The translations under genes were made by a program, and so were the position numbers. A stretch of 64,000 nucleotides of DNA from positions 2,952,411 to 3,016,410 of the forward strand of contig JACTAT010000051.1 of the NCBI GenBank assembly GCA_014526335.1, written 5' to 3'. The DNA is from Chrysaora quinquecirrha. Lineage: Eukaryota > Cnidaria > Scyphozoa > Semaeostomeae > Pelagiidae. This document shows, piece after piece, positions 34,148 to 46,100 of this stretch. The number at the start of each line of letters is the position of its first letter. The first letter of the stretch is position 1. The notes beneath the pieces are model-generated. The model did not search any database and was not told where the DNA came from. It worked only from the letters and a program-made list of their open reading frames with translations.

Positions 34148-34658
34148 GTACGAGGAAAATTTCCTGTGAATTAAAGGAGTGTTTGAAGTATGCATTAGAA
34201 TCAGCAAGCCGAGTTTGACTCAAAAAAAGACGTATTAACACGCTAGCGAATCTATACGCACTATTGTGGTGGATAGGCATTACTGTTGTGGGTTATTATA
34301 CTTGATGTGGTGGGTTATTATGCTTGGTGTAATGAGTTATTATGCTTGATGTTTTGGAATTTTTTGCGCACTGTGATGGATAAGCACTACTGTGGTGAGT
34401 TATTCTACTTGATGTAGTGGTATTTATTTTGCGTGCTGTACACAAAAAATCCACCACAGCAGTGCGTATCCACCACACTAGTGCGTACAGATTCGCTAGC
34501 TTGATAAGCCCCCTTAGTTTTCCAGAGCTTTTGTCAGCTGGAGTAGAAGATTTAGAAGACATTGGACATCACTGGACAAATACAAACCCTAAGCCTGCCA
34601 AGACTACTAAAAGGGCACTGCTTTCAATCAAATACGCCACAAATGCTGCAATTTAGAG

Positions 34659-35359
34659 ACGAGTCAATCGTCTGCTAACGAAAAAGCATGCTTGTTTAGA
34701 AGTTTATTCCTTTAACAAGTACTAACAATTTTTTCGATACTTGTCACGACTTGTATAGTTTTTAAAGCTTCTGAAATTACTTTTTGCAGTTAATTTTTAA
34801 GATATTATTGAGTCTTATTAGCTATTTTTACTTTAAATTTTAAACGATCAACGGCTTTTGAAGTTTTAACGAAACTACTGTATATAGTTTATTTAAATTA
34901 ACGAAACGTGTAATAACTTTAGGGTAGAATTATATAGTAATATTATCAATCTTCGTTTCTCTGTCGTCTATCAAGTGTTCAGTAAAGATTTTAGAAAATA
35001 TTAATGTTATGTTAATATCCATGACTGATTTTAAAACCCATTTTAAAGCTGGACTTTCACAAAGCGAAATTCTTAATAGTTTTCGCGACGCTTTGATGAA
35101 AAATCGAAACGAAAATCTAGAATTGCGCATGCTTATCGATGAAACATTTCCCTTCGCGCGATCCGGTTCTAGTCAACGGGGTAGGTTCGAGTCTCCTAAG
35201 AAGACAGAGTTTCTAAAAACAGAAAAGAGGGGTCAAAAATTCAAGAACTGCTAATATACCTATACAATTAATCACCATCTATTCAAGAGACTTCAACGAT
35301 GATGTTCTTGCTCTGGCATGTCCCTGCTCTTCAAACAAGTACTGACAAACGCAAGACGA
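34659..35359. other. Intergenic, possible 3' UTR, no gene called
   Basis: AT-rich sequence. A small frame at 35009-35254 (LISMTDFKTHFKAGLSQSEI start) has fairly gene-like composition but no splice context or recognised family. Confidence 0.35.
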
Positions 35360-35373
35360 ACACAAGTATTATA

Positions 35374-35717
35374 AGGCCCTGGCCAAAAGATCAAACATTG
35401 TTAGTCAAACATTTGAGATTTCCTCTGCAAGCAATGATTGATCGTTTGGAAATGTTAAAAAACATTGCTTGACAAACAGAATATGCTCCGCAATGTTACT
35501 GAAAAACTTCTAAAACAATTTGTGCCATGTCTCAAACAAAAATGTTTGACAAGCAACGCTTTCTGTCAAACATTTTACTTGACAAGCAAATGTCCCGCTT
35601 AACAAGCAAATGTCAAATGTTTGACAAACAATGTTTTCTGAAATGCCCAACTGATCAAACATTGTGTTTGACAAGAAAATGTTCGACAAACGATTTTTAA
35701 TCACTTACCAAGGGCCT
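35374..35717. repeat. CAAACATTGTTTGTCAAACATTT-family MITE, copy 1
   Basis: Starts 'aaggccctggccaaaagatc' and 'aaacattgttagtcaaacat' and ends 'gacaaacgatttttaatcac' and 'ttaccaagggcctt', with many internal inverted copies of 'tgtttgacaagcaatg'. Other copies are near 40.1-41.5, 45.3, 57.8 and 62.0 kb. Confidence 0.8.
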
Positions 35718-35784
35718 TAAGGTCTTTCACTGATAGTTAAAGGAATCAAATAAACTAACTTGCCTGAATCTGTCCTACTGTACA

Positions 35785-38138
35785 TTATTTTGTCCCCTTT
35801 TTATTGACGTGAAGAAATCCAGCTTGATTTGAAAAGTATTTTGCATTCGCCTCTTGAACACGTTTCTCCGCAGCATGCGGGTTGACGATTTCAAGTCCCT
35901 GTACGGCACTAAATGCAACACTTGATGCAGTTCCTGATATTTGGCTTCTTACAGACATCTGGCTTCTAACTGATGATGACTGCCCTCTGACAGTCGACTT
36001 CCCGCCATATGTTTGATTCATTGCAGCAAGATTTCTCTAAAGAGGCAAAGTTATAAGTTATAATCCCCATTGAAGATGTCAGAGAACTTTGTTCACATTT
36101 CGCAATGTCTACCCCGCAGTGCAACCACTTTTATCTGTTTTGACTTTACATTCAGATAAAGAAAGATTCAGACTTACAGGAAGTCTGTAGCAATCATGAT
36201 TGACATCTTGTTACCAAACAATAACAGCTGTCAATCAACTCTATAATCAGACTCGCATGAGTGCAGTTCAAAGAAAGGATATGATAGTCTGCAATGAATG
36301 CCAAAGTCTGCAATCTACCTTTCCATAAAGTTTTCCATTGGTCTGGGCAGTTGCAACAATCAGCAAAGCTAACTCATTTCAACTCTCGCGTCACTTGCGA
36401 CTAACGATGGCCAACAGGCATGATGGTCATGATGAGAGCAAGTTTCAATTGAATTGTTAAAGCAATCAAATGCTCACAGATGGTCACTGATACTCTTCCA
36501 AACCCTCTACAATTCTATGGTAATCAGGTTTAAAAAACAATAAGTAGCTTTGGTTAGCATCATGATGAGTGCTAATGACTGAGTTTCTATAATAAGAAAA
36601 CAGAATATATATCTTACCTGTAGTCTTTTAGATATTGAAACTTGTGTTTTCTTATCAACGGCAGCATTTCTAACTTTTCCGCTGCCTTCTTTTAACGTTC
36701 CAATTCCATAACCAAGATCAGTCTGGTAGACATCTTCTCCTAATGCTCCAAAACTCATCCTATTTGCCTGTCGTCTCATTTCAGTAACAGCAAATTTCTC
36801 CTTCATTTTACGCACTCTTCTTCCTCCCCTTTTTTGTCTAACAGGGTCATCTGGCCTTGGTAGTGCCTTGACCTCTTTCACAGGAGGGGGCTCTTGCATC
36901 TTTTCAAGCTTCTTTTCTATTTCATCTAAAAACTGCTGACCAAGAGATCCATCTAAGCTCTCATGAAAGCTGTCGATCCTGGCAGCCAAGCAGCATTTTG
37001 CAGCAACAAGTCTTGCAGCTTTCCTTCTCAAATGAGGGGGAACACCCTGAAATTTGAAAGGCATTATCATGAGCACATCAAACAAACTACATTACAAATG
37101 GGTTCTAAATCCAAGGAAAAAAGGGGGGAAGGAATGAGATTTTAACAGGTTCTCATATGCCAAAAGACAACATATGCTATCTGCAAAAGGGTACTCTGAA
37201 GAACTACCAAGGATGTTCTTTACCAGTCAAGGGGGTGACCTTAAAGCAAATCTTTGGGCTTTGCTATGGAACATCTATTGTTAACTCATTGATACCTGTA
37301 CGATTTCACTGAAGTAGATAAAGCCAGTGTGCGGCAGTACGCTGGTTGAAGAAAAACCACTCAAAGTCTTTTTCTGTGCTCCAAGCAGTAAGATATTACA
37401 GGCAGGCATCTTGGAAAGAACGCTCAATCCACCAGCAATACCAAGAATTTTTGCAGCTGTAGAGGCACCAATGATAACTGAAATATTTGGTGCAATGAAA
37501 GACATCCTTGATTGCACATAATTGAAAATATTAATCTTAGCCTCCGTTAAATCTGCTGCCATTTTGCAAGCTTCCTCTAAGCGTTCAGTTTCTGACTTGT
37601 CTAAGGTTTCTCCCTGAGTCGTGGCTGCAGAAACACTTACAACCATTCTGGTAGCTGGTGGTAGGAAATCTAATTCATCTATTTTGCTAGCTTTAAGCTC
37701 ATTTCCAAGTGCATGAACTGTGTTTATATAATCGAGAGCGTCTGGTACTAATGATTCTAGCTCTGGAAATCTTTTTGAATAAAGATCTCTGCAATATTTA
37801 TGGATAATTGTTATTTCATGGTCAATTTCAACAGTGAGATTATTAGCTTCAACGATAAGTTTAAATTCAGGGTCCATTTCAACAGGACCGACTATTGATT
37901 CCCTAGTTCTTGGATTCTTTAAGAATTCCTCCATTTGTTTCAAGACATTTTTTAGCCGTTCACTCGCTTGGAGTTTTGCAACATTGCAAACCGAGCTGTC
38001 TGTTTTTATCAGGTCTTCTTCAGTCCCGCCATTTTCAACTTCCATTTCGGAGCCATTTTGAGCGTTATTTGCTTCAAAATTTTCTTCAACGTCATCATCT
38101 TCTTCTAGATCAGCTAATAACTCATCAGCTAAAGACAT
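35785..38138 (-). CDS. PRPF31: U4/U6 small nuclear ribonucleoprotein Prp31
   Basis: PRPF31 binds the U4 5' stem-loop with the 15.5K protein and bridges U4/U6 to U5, a step needed to form the tri-snRNP in the nucleus. Three exons, 37296-38138, 36618-37046 and 35785-36036, join in phase 0 with GT-AG sites to give 507 residues, close to the human 499. The acidic N-terminus (MSLADELLADLEEDDD) leads into the NOSIC/Nop region (LVPDALDYINTVHALGNEL, then MSFIAPNISVIIGASTAAKI, with KMPACNILLLGAQKK). Exon 2 carries VPPHLRRKAARLVAAKC, RIDSFHES, the basic KKRGGRR-like stretch and EMRRQANRMSFG. Exon 3 ends with YGGKSTVR, GTASSVAFSAVQGLEIVNP and a Lys-rich tail. The gene is complete and intact. It shares a short upstream region with SNRPD2. 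Confidence 0.97.
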
Positions 38139-38488
38139 TTTGTGTCTGTGTTTCTATCAATGTCAGAAAAACTAAAGAATTTTAAGACCCTCTTTACTAG
38201 AACAAAACAAACGCGACTTCACCGTCTTAGGCCGTTTTCACATTGATCCAAAACGCTTTGTGCGCATGCTTATTACCAAGTAGATAACATGCATTGAATT
38301 TAGGAAACCAGCCTCGAATTGGCTCAATTTTGAAATGCCTCCCGGATGCAGAATTGAGCAAAACGCGATGGCCACAGTTTGAGGCACGATATTAAAGTTT
38401 CACTTCCTCAAAACGACTGGAAGACGTTGGAGGCAGTTGCAGAAAGGTCTTGCACATATCGTAACATCTTCACCATCATTCTACAAAC
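38139..38488. promoter_or_regulatory. Shared PRPF31/SNRPD2 upstream region
   Basis: Only 350 bp separate the two divergent start codons, which must include both 5' UTRs. I see no TATA box at a convincing distance from either start. The layout fits a bidirectional promoter; transcription start sites cannot be read from sequence. Confidence 0.7.
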
Positions 38489-39021
38489 ATGTCGTAAGTT
38501 ATTTTATTTTGTATCTTTGCTTATCACTTTATAAGTTAAGCCTGATATTTTGTCATAAAGCTTTCGCAAAATTTGAATAAATTGGTCCTTTCCAAGGCCA
38601 GTCTGTGGTGGGCCTAAGCCTAGCCTTTTGACAATAATTTTGTTTTTATCTGTTTTATTAACTTTTTTGTAGTCTTTTGAACAAACCAAAGTCAGAAATG
38701 ACTCCAGAAGAACTTGCAAAGCGAGAAGAAGAAGAATTCAACACGGGACCATTGTCAGTTTTGATGCAGTCAGTCAAAAACAACACACAAGTTCTGATAA
38801 ATTGCAGAAATAACAGAAAGCTGCTGGGACGAGTGAAGGCATTTGACAGACATTGCAATATGGTATTAGAAAACGTGAAAGAACTCTGGACTGAGACTCC
38901 AAAATCAAGCAAGACAAAAAAAGCCAAGCCAATCAACAAGGACAGATATATCGCAAAGATGTTCCTCAGAGGCGATTCAGTCATCTTAGTTCTTAGAAAC
39001 CCAATGGCATCTACCAACTGA
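38489..39021 (+). CDS. SNRPD2: Small nuclear ribonucleoprotein Sm D2
   Basis: Sm D2 is one of seven proteins of the Sm ring loaded on U1, U2, U4 and U5 snRNAs. Exon 1 is only five coding bases (ATGTC, 38489-38493) before GTAAGT; exon 2 is 38673-39021. They join to give [11 protein letters not shown] at the start and a 117-residue protein against 118 in human. The Sm1 motif ([20 protein letters not shown] then [11 protein letters not shown]) and Sm2 motif ([15 protein letters not shown]) are complete. The very short first coding exon explains why no single open frame shows the true start. Head-to-head partner: PRPF31. Confidence 0.98.
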
Positions 39022-39696
39022 AAACAATTTTTGTTGAATTTTTGTAACTAGATATTGTTGACTAATACAGCTTCCATAGCTATCATTCAACTGCTGAAAT
39101 ACACAGCAAAAAACTAAAACTGTATAAATCAAGGAAAACTGCTAGACTTTGCTTTATATGTACAGTATAAGTTGCAACTTAAGTCATGTTAAAAGTATAC
39201 TGTTTCATTCAAAGATGAAAATAAGTAATAGCTTCCGCTTGCAGATGGAAAACAAGAACAAAGAAGTTACTTTTGTGCTCAGTTCAATGATTTCTCAAAT
39301 TCCACTTTTGGCTGACCTAATGTACAATTTCTCTGTAATTAGAAAACAATAATAATGCACTAACAAAAACGCCAAGCTACAGAGTATGCCATTTTTGAAC
39401 CCGAGCTTTTCAATAGAACAATAGGCTAACAAACAATCGGATAGAACAATAGTAAGGGGTGCTTGCACACTGGAGATCTCATTGAAAGCTGCCATACTCT
39501 GCAACCCTCTATAAACTGCACATAACCCAGATAGTGTTTTCGTTGATACAGCAAAATGATTGACTGATGACGTCACAGCTTTGTACTCCATTTTAAGTTT
39601 TACACGTTCTACGCTACAAAAAATATATTGAATCTTGAATAAAATAATGTTAAGTGATTTTTAGACATTTCTCTTCCAAATTTTCTGTCAAACCGT
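39022..39696. other. SNRPD2/dehydrogenase intergenic space
   Basis: Holds the 3' flanks of two convergent genes. No further exon or repeat was recognised. Confidence 0.5.
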
Positions 39697-42600
39697 TTAT
39701 TTTATCTTTACTATTTTTGTCAGTTTCAGAACATCATTTCCAGTAGGGTCTGCTAGCTTTTTCTGAATCGCTGCTGAGTACATTTTGTTTGTAAGATAAC
39801 GAAGCTGTGGTTCAGTGTTGCATATTGCATGTAAGATGTGTTGTGCAACTTCCTCGGGTGTTTGACTCATTGTTGCAAATGAATTGCTTGTGTTTTCAAC
39901 GACAGTATTCATCAGTTGTTTAGTTTCTTCATCAAGATTTGCCAAAACTTGTTCGTCTGTTTTCATGTTTTCTTTAATGTTATCCACGAATTTGGTCATG
40001 ACTGGGCCTGGCTCTATGATTGATACCCTAGATGGAAAAGTGGAAATTAACTAACACAAAAGAGACTCAAATTGCATAAAATTAGCTTAGCTACGCCAGA
40101 ACAGCTACAATCCTTCATTATTTGTGGAAATAAGGCCTTGGCAAAACGCTCAAAAAGGGATTTTTGCTTTATAAGAAATGTTTCACCGTTTGGTGACGTC
40201 GCAAAACATTGTTTGACAGACAGAATTTGCTTAGCGATGTTTATGAAAGCTTCAAAAACATTTTTGCTTCTCAGCAAAAAATGTTTGACAAGAAATGTTT
40301 TGCGACGTGGCCAGTCGTTGAAACAAATATTTTGTTAGGCTACGCATGGGCCCATAACATAACTTCAGGGAGTTCCCTTAGGATTATGGGTCGATGCATA
40401 TAGGCTAACATTTTGCTAGATAAGCGAATTTCAGATGTTTGACAAACAATGTTTCACCTTTCGACCAGAACCTGGTAGTTTTTTTTTGTTTGGGCAGTGG
40501 CAAGAAGAAAGTATGTTTTCTTATTAAACTTATTTAAAAAGTTTCATTGGGGGGTTAGGAGAGTAACAAAAATCAATTTATTTTCGAGAAAGACTATAAA
40601 ACAAGAAGAAGATTTACGTTACAAGATGAAAAAGCAATGTTTGACTGTTTGGTCACGTCACCGAAAATTGTTCAAGAAGCAGAATTAGCTTAGCGATGTT
40701 TCCTTTATGAAACTTCAAAACCATTTCCTGCTGCTCAGTGGAATATGTTTGACAAGCAATGTTTTGCGACTTGGCCAAACGGTCAAACAAAATTATGTTT
40801 GACAAGCAAATTTCAGATTTTTGACAAACATTGTTTCACCGTCTGGCCAGGGCCACAACGCAAAAACATTGTTCGACAAGTCGAGTTTGCTTATGTTAAT
40901 GAAAACTTAGAAACGCGAAATTCTGTCTTTTACAAGTAAAATGTGTTTGACAAGCAATGTTTTGCCCCGGGGGGGGGGGGTACTTCATTGTTCAAGAGAC
41001 TAGACGTGCCGCCCAGTTTTTCCAAACCCACCCATGTCTACCGATAAATTCTGTTACTCGTGGTACCCATGTATAGAAAGAACAACGAAATTTTTTACCC
41101 ATTTGCACCAATATCTCAAATATTTGAACCCAATTTAACGTCTGAGTCAACTCTAAATGCCGCGAAAAGGCCTTTGCGCTGAACTACAACGCACTTTTTA
41201 TCAGGCTTTTCAAGACGATGCATGTCTAAAAGTTTTTGTATATTTTACTACCCATGTGTAGAAATTCTTTACGAAAAATCAACCCATATGTAGGGAAATT
41301 GGCGCTGAAAAAGTAACCCATTTGGGCGGCACGTCTAGTATAACGAACAATGGAAGTACCCCCCCCCCCCGGGTGTTTTGCGACGTGTTGCCAAACGGTC
41401 AAAAAAACATTATGTTTGATCAGCAAATTTCAGATGTTTGACAAACAATGTTTCATCGTCTGGCCAAGGCCTGGTACTATTTTGTTTGGCCAGTGGCCAA
41501 GGCAAAGTATATTTAAATTTTTACCGGGAGAAGTAGAAGCAGAACCAATTTAGCTTTCAGGAAAGAATGGAAAGCCTAAAGAAAGTTTGATTTCTGAAAT
41601 TCTTTGAAAGCAAAGAAAGTCTGAGATCTTTGGTAATCAGGAACTTTGTTATAAAAAAGGCCATTAGAAACTTTACAAAATCGAATTTTGAGTGAAAAAT
41701 TACCTTATATTGAAATCACTGCATTCTGCTGCGATCGACTCAGAAAACCCCTCCAAAGCAGCCTTGGATGCGCAATAGGTACTGTTAAAAGGGAATCCAA
41801 TGACCCTCCAACTGAAGTGATCATTATCACGTGACCTGATCTGCTGTTTTTCCATAATGGTAGCAGCTTCTGTGTCAAATGAATTGGTCCATATACATTA
41901 GTTGCAAACATTGATCTGATTTTTTCAATCGATTGCGTCTCAAATGCTCCGAAAAGTCCATATCCAGCATTGTTTACTGTCGGAAGAATAATCTATAGTT
42001 AGAGATCTCGAAAGAGTTAAATGGGTGAAAAAAAACATTCTAAAAATCACATTAAAAAAGAAAATAAAAGCGAAATGCTGCTCTGCCGCGAAGAGGAGAC
42101 ACAAAAAACGTCTATTTCAAACAACGGCCATTTTATTTTTTCCTGAAAAACGGCATGATTTTGGATGAAATTTTTGCCAACCAAAAAGAACACCGCTCCA
42201 TACTATGCTTGCCTATAAGGGTGCTGCCTCTCACCAGCCCGAAACAGAGGGGTAATGATTTTCCCCTCAAGACCACCTCCTCTTTTGTTGTTTCAACTAT
42301 AGTCTTTTGTCTCGATTCTTAAAACGTCAATTGAAGTTAAAAGGGCTGCCCCTGCCCTTGTCCTGATTGAGTTGAGGGGCATTTCACCTGTGATTTCACT
42401 CCTCGATAAGGCGTACCAGATTGCCCTTCGACCCCTTATAAAGAACCCAAACCAAAAAATACATTCTTAATCTTACCAACCTAAGATATCTATTCTTCCA
42501 GCTTCGTGAATAATTTCATCTGTTACTCTGTTGATTTGTTCTTCATCGGAAACATCGAGTTGCTTGATAAACAAGGTTTTATTCAAAACATCACCGGCTT

Positions 42601-42757
42601 CATTTTCCAAAGTCTCCTTTTTGCTGAGATTTCTCATTGTGGCGAAAACCCTGAATCTCCTATCTTCATCTTTGGCAAGCAACAAGGCCAAAGAAAGGCC
42701 TATTCCAGTTGAGCATCCAGTAATTAGAACTGCTTTTTCGTTTCCCACTGCAGCCAT
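39697..42757 (-). CDS. Short-chain dehydrogenase (RDH8/17-beta-HSD1 type), one frameshift as written
   Basis: A classical SDR that should reduce or oxidise a retinoid or steroid-like substrate with NADP(H). Exons: 42481-42757, 41704-41976 and 39697-40027, with GT-AG sites. Seen in order: cofactor loop TGCSTGIGLSLAL, an acidic DVSDEE site, NNAG followed by YGLFGAFET at the second exon, MFATNVYGPI, the ITSVGG strand, catalytic Y-x3-K in YCASKAALEGF, then IIEPGPVMTKF in the last exon. About 293 residues, near the family length. Within exon 2 the frame changes at the C-run 41804-41806: one base is missing between the strand and the YxxxK helix, so the exon is 273 instead of 274 bp. Both sides stay highly conserved, which suggests an assembly error more than a pseudogene. 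The exact substrate cannot be told. Confidence 0.88.
40090..40480. repeat. CAAACATTGTTTGTCAAACATTT-family MITE, copy 2
   Basis: Lies in the last intron of the dehydrogenase. It contains 'ggccttggcaaaacgctcaa', 'cgcaaaacattgtttgacag' and, at the right, 'gtttgacaaacaatgtttca' with a decayed 'ccagaacctgg' end. Confidence 0.65.
40620..41490. repeat. CAAACATTGTTTGTCAAACATTT-family MITE, copy 3, interrupted
   Basis: Family words recur up to 'caagcaatgttttgc' at 40965 and resume at 41374 with 'tgttttgcgacgtgttgcca', ending in 'ctggccaaggcctgg' near 41475. It is split by the hAT-like element at 40966-41373. An inner end 'ctggccagggcc' at 40840-40856 suggests two abutting copies. Confidence 0.7.
40966..41373. 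mobile_element. hAT-like MITE with G-run ends, nested
   Basis: 408 bp. Ends are 'cccgggggggggggg' then 'tacttcattgttc', mirrored by 'gaacaatggaagta' then 'cccccccccccccggg'. A second inner pair, 'ctagacgtgccgccca' and 'tgggcggcacgtctag', extends the inverted repeat. The 8-bp sequence 'tgttttgc' is directly repeated at 40958-40965 and 41374-41381, the target duplication length of hAT elements. Confidence 0.9.
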
Positions 42758-43172
42758 TTTGAATTAGAATGTACTGTTTATTGCATTAAAAAACAAAATC
42801 TTAAAGCTGATGTGGCTAGATAGGCCTAAAGTGCCAAGGGCTCCCAGCTCTTGAAAGCAAAAAGAATTATCAACAAAACAACCTATCTTTTATTTGATTT
42901 GCTTGAAACTTTTTAGCTGGGATTAAATTTCATTATTGAGCAATTCGGCATCAAATATAAATTCTAATCCGGCTTTTCTATCACCACGCTATGATATTTT
43001 CAAAAAAGTCCCTCAGACCTCAACTGCTAACTTCTGCCTGAAGAAAATAGTATATTGATTTCAAAAGTGGCCTAGCTAAAGCATAGCCTTGATGGTTCAA
43101 CTCGTGCATATATCGTGCTTAATTATATACATTATGAACTAAAATTATTATATATCTAAGTATTTGCAAGAT
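42758..43172. other. Intergenic, no feature seen
   Basis: Between the dehydrogenase start and the Notch ligand stop codon. It should hold the dehydrogenase promoter and the Notch ligand 3' UTR. Confidence 0.4.
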
Positions 43173-46100
43173 TTAATCTAAATTCTTTAAGAATTCAAAA
43201 ATTTTCAACCCATCTGCATAGTGTTTTTTTACACCGTTCGGATCCTTGTTCATGTCGTTCACTTCATCGTCGTCAGAAGAAACCTCTGTCTGCATGTTCG
43301 AGTAACACACAACTAAGAGGGAAAACAAAATGAATGTAGCCTAATAGTGTACTTTCAGTCACAGCGTGCATTAGGTAGCTTCGAATGAAAGTGCAGCTAC
43401 TTTAAGTGACTTCAAATGATTCAATACTGTAGTTCACCTTCAAGTAGCCAAGAGTGAGCCAAGAATGAAAGTGCACCTCTGGCATTTTAAGCTATTTAAA
43501 GGCACAATGTCCGTCTATTTTGCCATCCAAGTACATTGTCAATCTTAGTTATTTATTATTATTATTATTTTTACTTCTTTATGCACGGTAGCCCCGTCAG
43601 TTCAAAAGAACTGCTTTTCAGGGGGCCGTGACAACGACGTTTATACAGTTTAATATACAAATTGTCAATTGGTTAAAATGTTGGCTATCAAAACATGTTT
43701 TTCATTCTTCTCTTAAAGGTGGCAAGGGAGGGAGCCAGTTTAATTTCGCGTTCAAGTTTATTCCAAAGTTTAGGTCCACTTAGTTAGCTACAAGGAGCCT
43801 TGCGGTCTTAAAGTTGCTCTGTTATTTTAAACTACTTACAGGTATCTAAAGCCATAACAGGGTCTTAAGCCATAGCCAGAAAAACCACGCATTAAGGACC
43901 TCTTCGAATATCAGACTGAAATGAATCTTACTTATTGGGTATTGGGTACGAAATATCGATTTTCAGACTGTAGGTTCTTACCCTTAGGTGTCTGATTGCT
44001 GGGGAGGGGGGTTGGAATAGGCGGTAGGGGGTAGGGTTGGAACTCCAACCAGGATCTAATTGACGGGGGTTGGAATAAACGGGGGGTCGGAATTTGTTTA
44101 ACAAAGTTTGTAAGAAAACCGCAGCAATGCAGTGCAACTGGCTTTATAGTACTTACGGGCTAGGCAATCCGTAGCGTTAATCAACAGATAGCGTGTACAA
44201 GTGAAATTTCATACAAAGATGGTCAAAGTGAAATAAGTTAAAATCACCGACATCGAAATTGATGTGAATCTTAATAAGCGGGGGGTCCTAATTAGAGCGG
44301 GGGTTGGAAATTTTAAAAAATTAATTAGCGGGGGGACGGCAATTAGGCACCTAAGAGTATGTGTGCGTGTTTTTACTGTACAAAGGCATCTTTCAGCAGC
44401 TTAGAAGGACCTTTTAGATACATTTCAGGCAACTAGCTATATTAGTAACAAAATAAAAATCTGCTTTGAAACAAACCTTGCTGTTCGTTTCTATCTGCAT
44501 CTTCCTTCTTCTTTTTTCTTGTGAGAAATAATATCGCAGCGACAGCAAAGATAACAACAAAGCAAAATATGATACCAATATCAATTCCTATCCGGCTTAT
44601 TCCAGGTCCATGTATTCCTTGTGAAAAACATAAGATATTACATAATAATATACATAATATAAGTATTAAAAGGGGCTGGAAGGCCAAGGCCTATAAAACC
44701 CTGGTTGAGTACTGCTACTACAACTAATCTACTCGAAATTCAAATTTCGAGTTTCCATTTAGACTGTCATAAAGTTTTTCAAAAGTCACTACGTCCTTTG
44801 CATCGACGACATTTACTGGTAAAGAGTTCCATTCTTTGACAATACGCTGCGAATAAAAATTTTTTCTAATATCTAATCTGCATTTATTTAAAACTATTTT
44901 GTATCTGTTATCTGTGGCCCCTAGTCTTGTTGGCATTGCGCTTGAAGAACTTTAATGGGTTCGCGTCAATTAGGCCATGGAACAGTTTGTATGTGGTAAT
45001 CATGTCTCCAAGTTTTCTTCTATTAGAAAGCTCGGGGAGCATTTAATAGCCAATAGATGGGCTTGGATCCCTGAAATTCTCTAATCATGGGTATTATTTT
45101 AACCAAAACCCGATAAGGGTGGAAAATTAAAGAAAAAAGTCCACATTATTCGAGACAAAATTCGTCTGTCCATAAGTCATGTACCCCTCCCCGGGAGCGA
45201 AAGAAACAGTACAATTTCCCATTGCTAAGATTCGTCTTATGATAAGGGCTTTCTTCTATCATCTACGAATGGAACTATGCAGCTCAGGGTGTCCACGTAA
45301 GGCTCTGGACAAATGATAAAACATTGTTCGGCAAACATTTTGAATTTGCCTATCAAGTAATGTTTGAGCGTTTGACCACGTCACAAAGAATTACTTGACA
45401 AGCACAGTTTTTTCAATGTTTTTGAAAAACATCAAAACATTTTTGCTTAACGCATTGTTTGATGGGGAATGTTTTGTGACGTGGCCAAACAGTAAAAAAT
45501 TTTGCTTAACAAGCAGGTTTCAAATGGTTGTCAAGCAATATTTGATCATTTGGCCAGGGCCTAATAATAGGGCCAAATAATACATATCGTGCGGCAATAG
45601 TGAGATCGTTACACGATCCTATGTAGATTAAACAAAAACTTACTTATCTCGCAGGTTTTGCCGCGGAATCCCGAGCTGCAAACGCAGTAGAAATCGTGTT
45701 CTGCGTTGACGCATACTCCTCCATTCTTGCAAGGGTTCGGTTGGCAATGGTCGAACTCTATAAGAAAGAAAAACTCGAGTTATATCCCGTTTACGAGATG
45801 AAGACTGGATCAGTCCAAAATAGGATCGATACCTTCAATTTACTGCTGCTTACATGTAACCAATCCAAAGATAGAGTTGTGTTCACATCTACAGTATAAG
45901 GCCCCGTTTAGACCATGCCAGTATGAAATAAATGTGAAGAGCAAGGTCGCCGTTTTTTGGCAGAAATCTATTGTTTCATGCCAGGAAGAACAAAAAGTTA
46001 TTGTTTTTCTCTACTTTATTTAGCAAAGCGTTATCAAACTGTACCGTATTCATCCGTTTACGCGATGCCTTTTCAGATGAAGCCAGTTAGCGTTCCGTAT

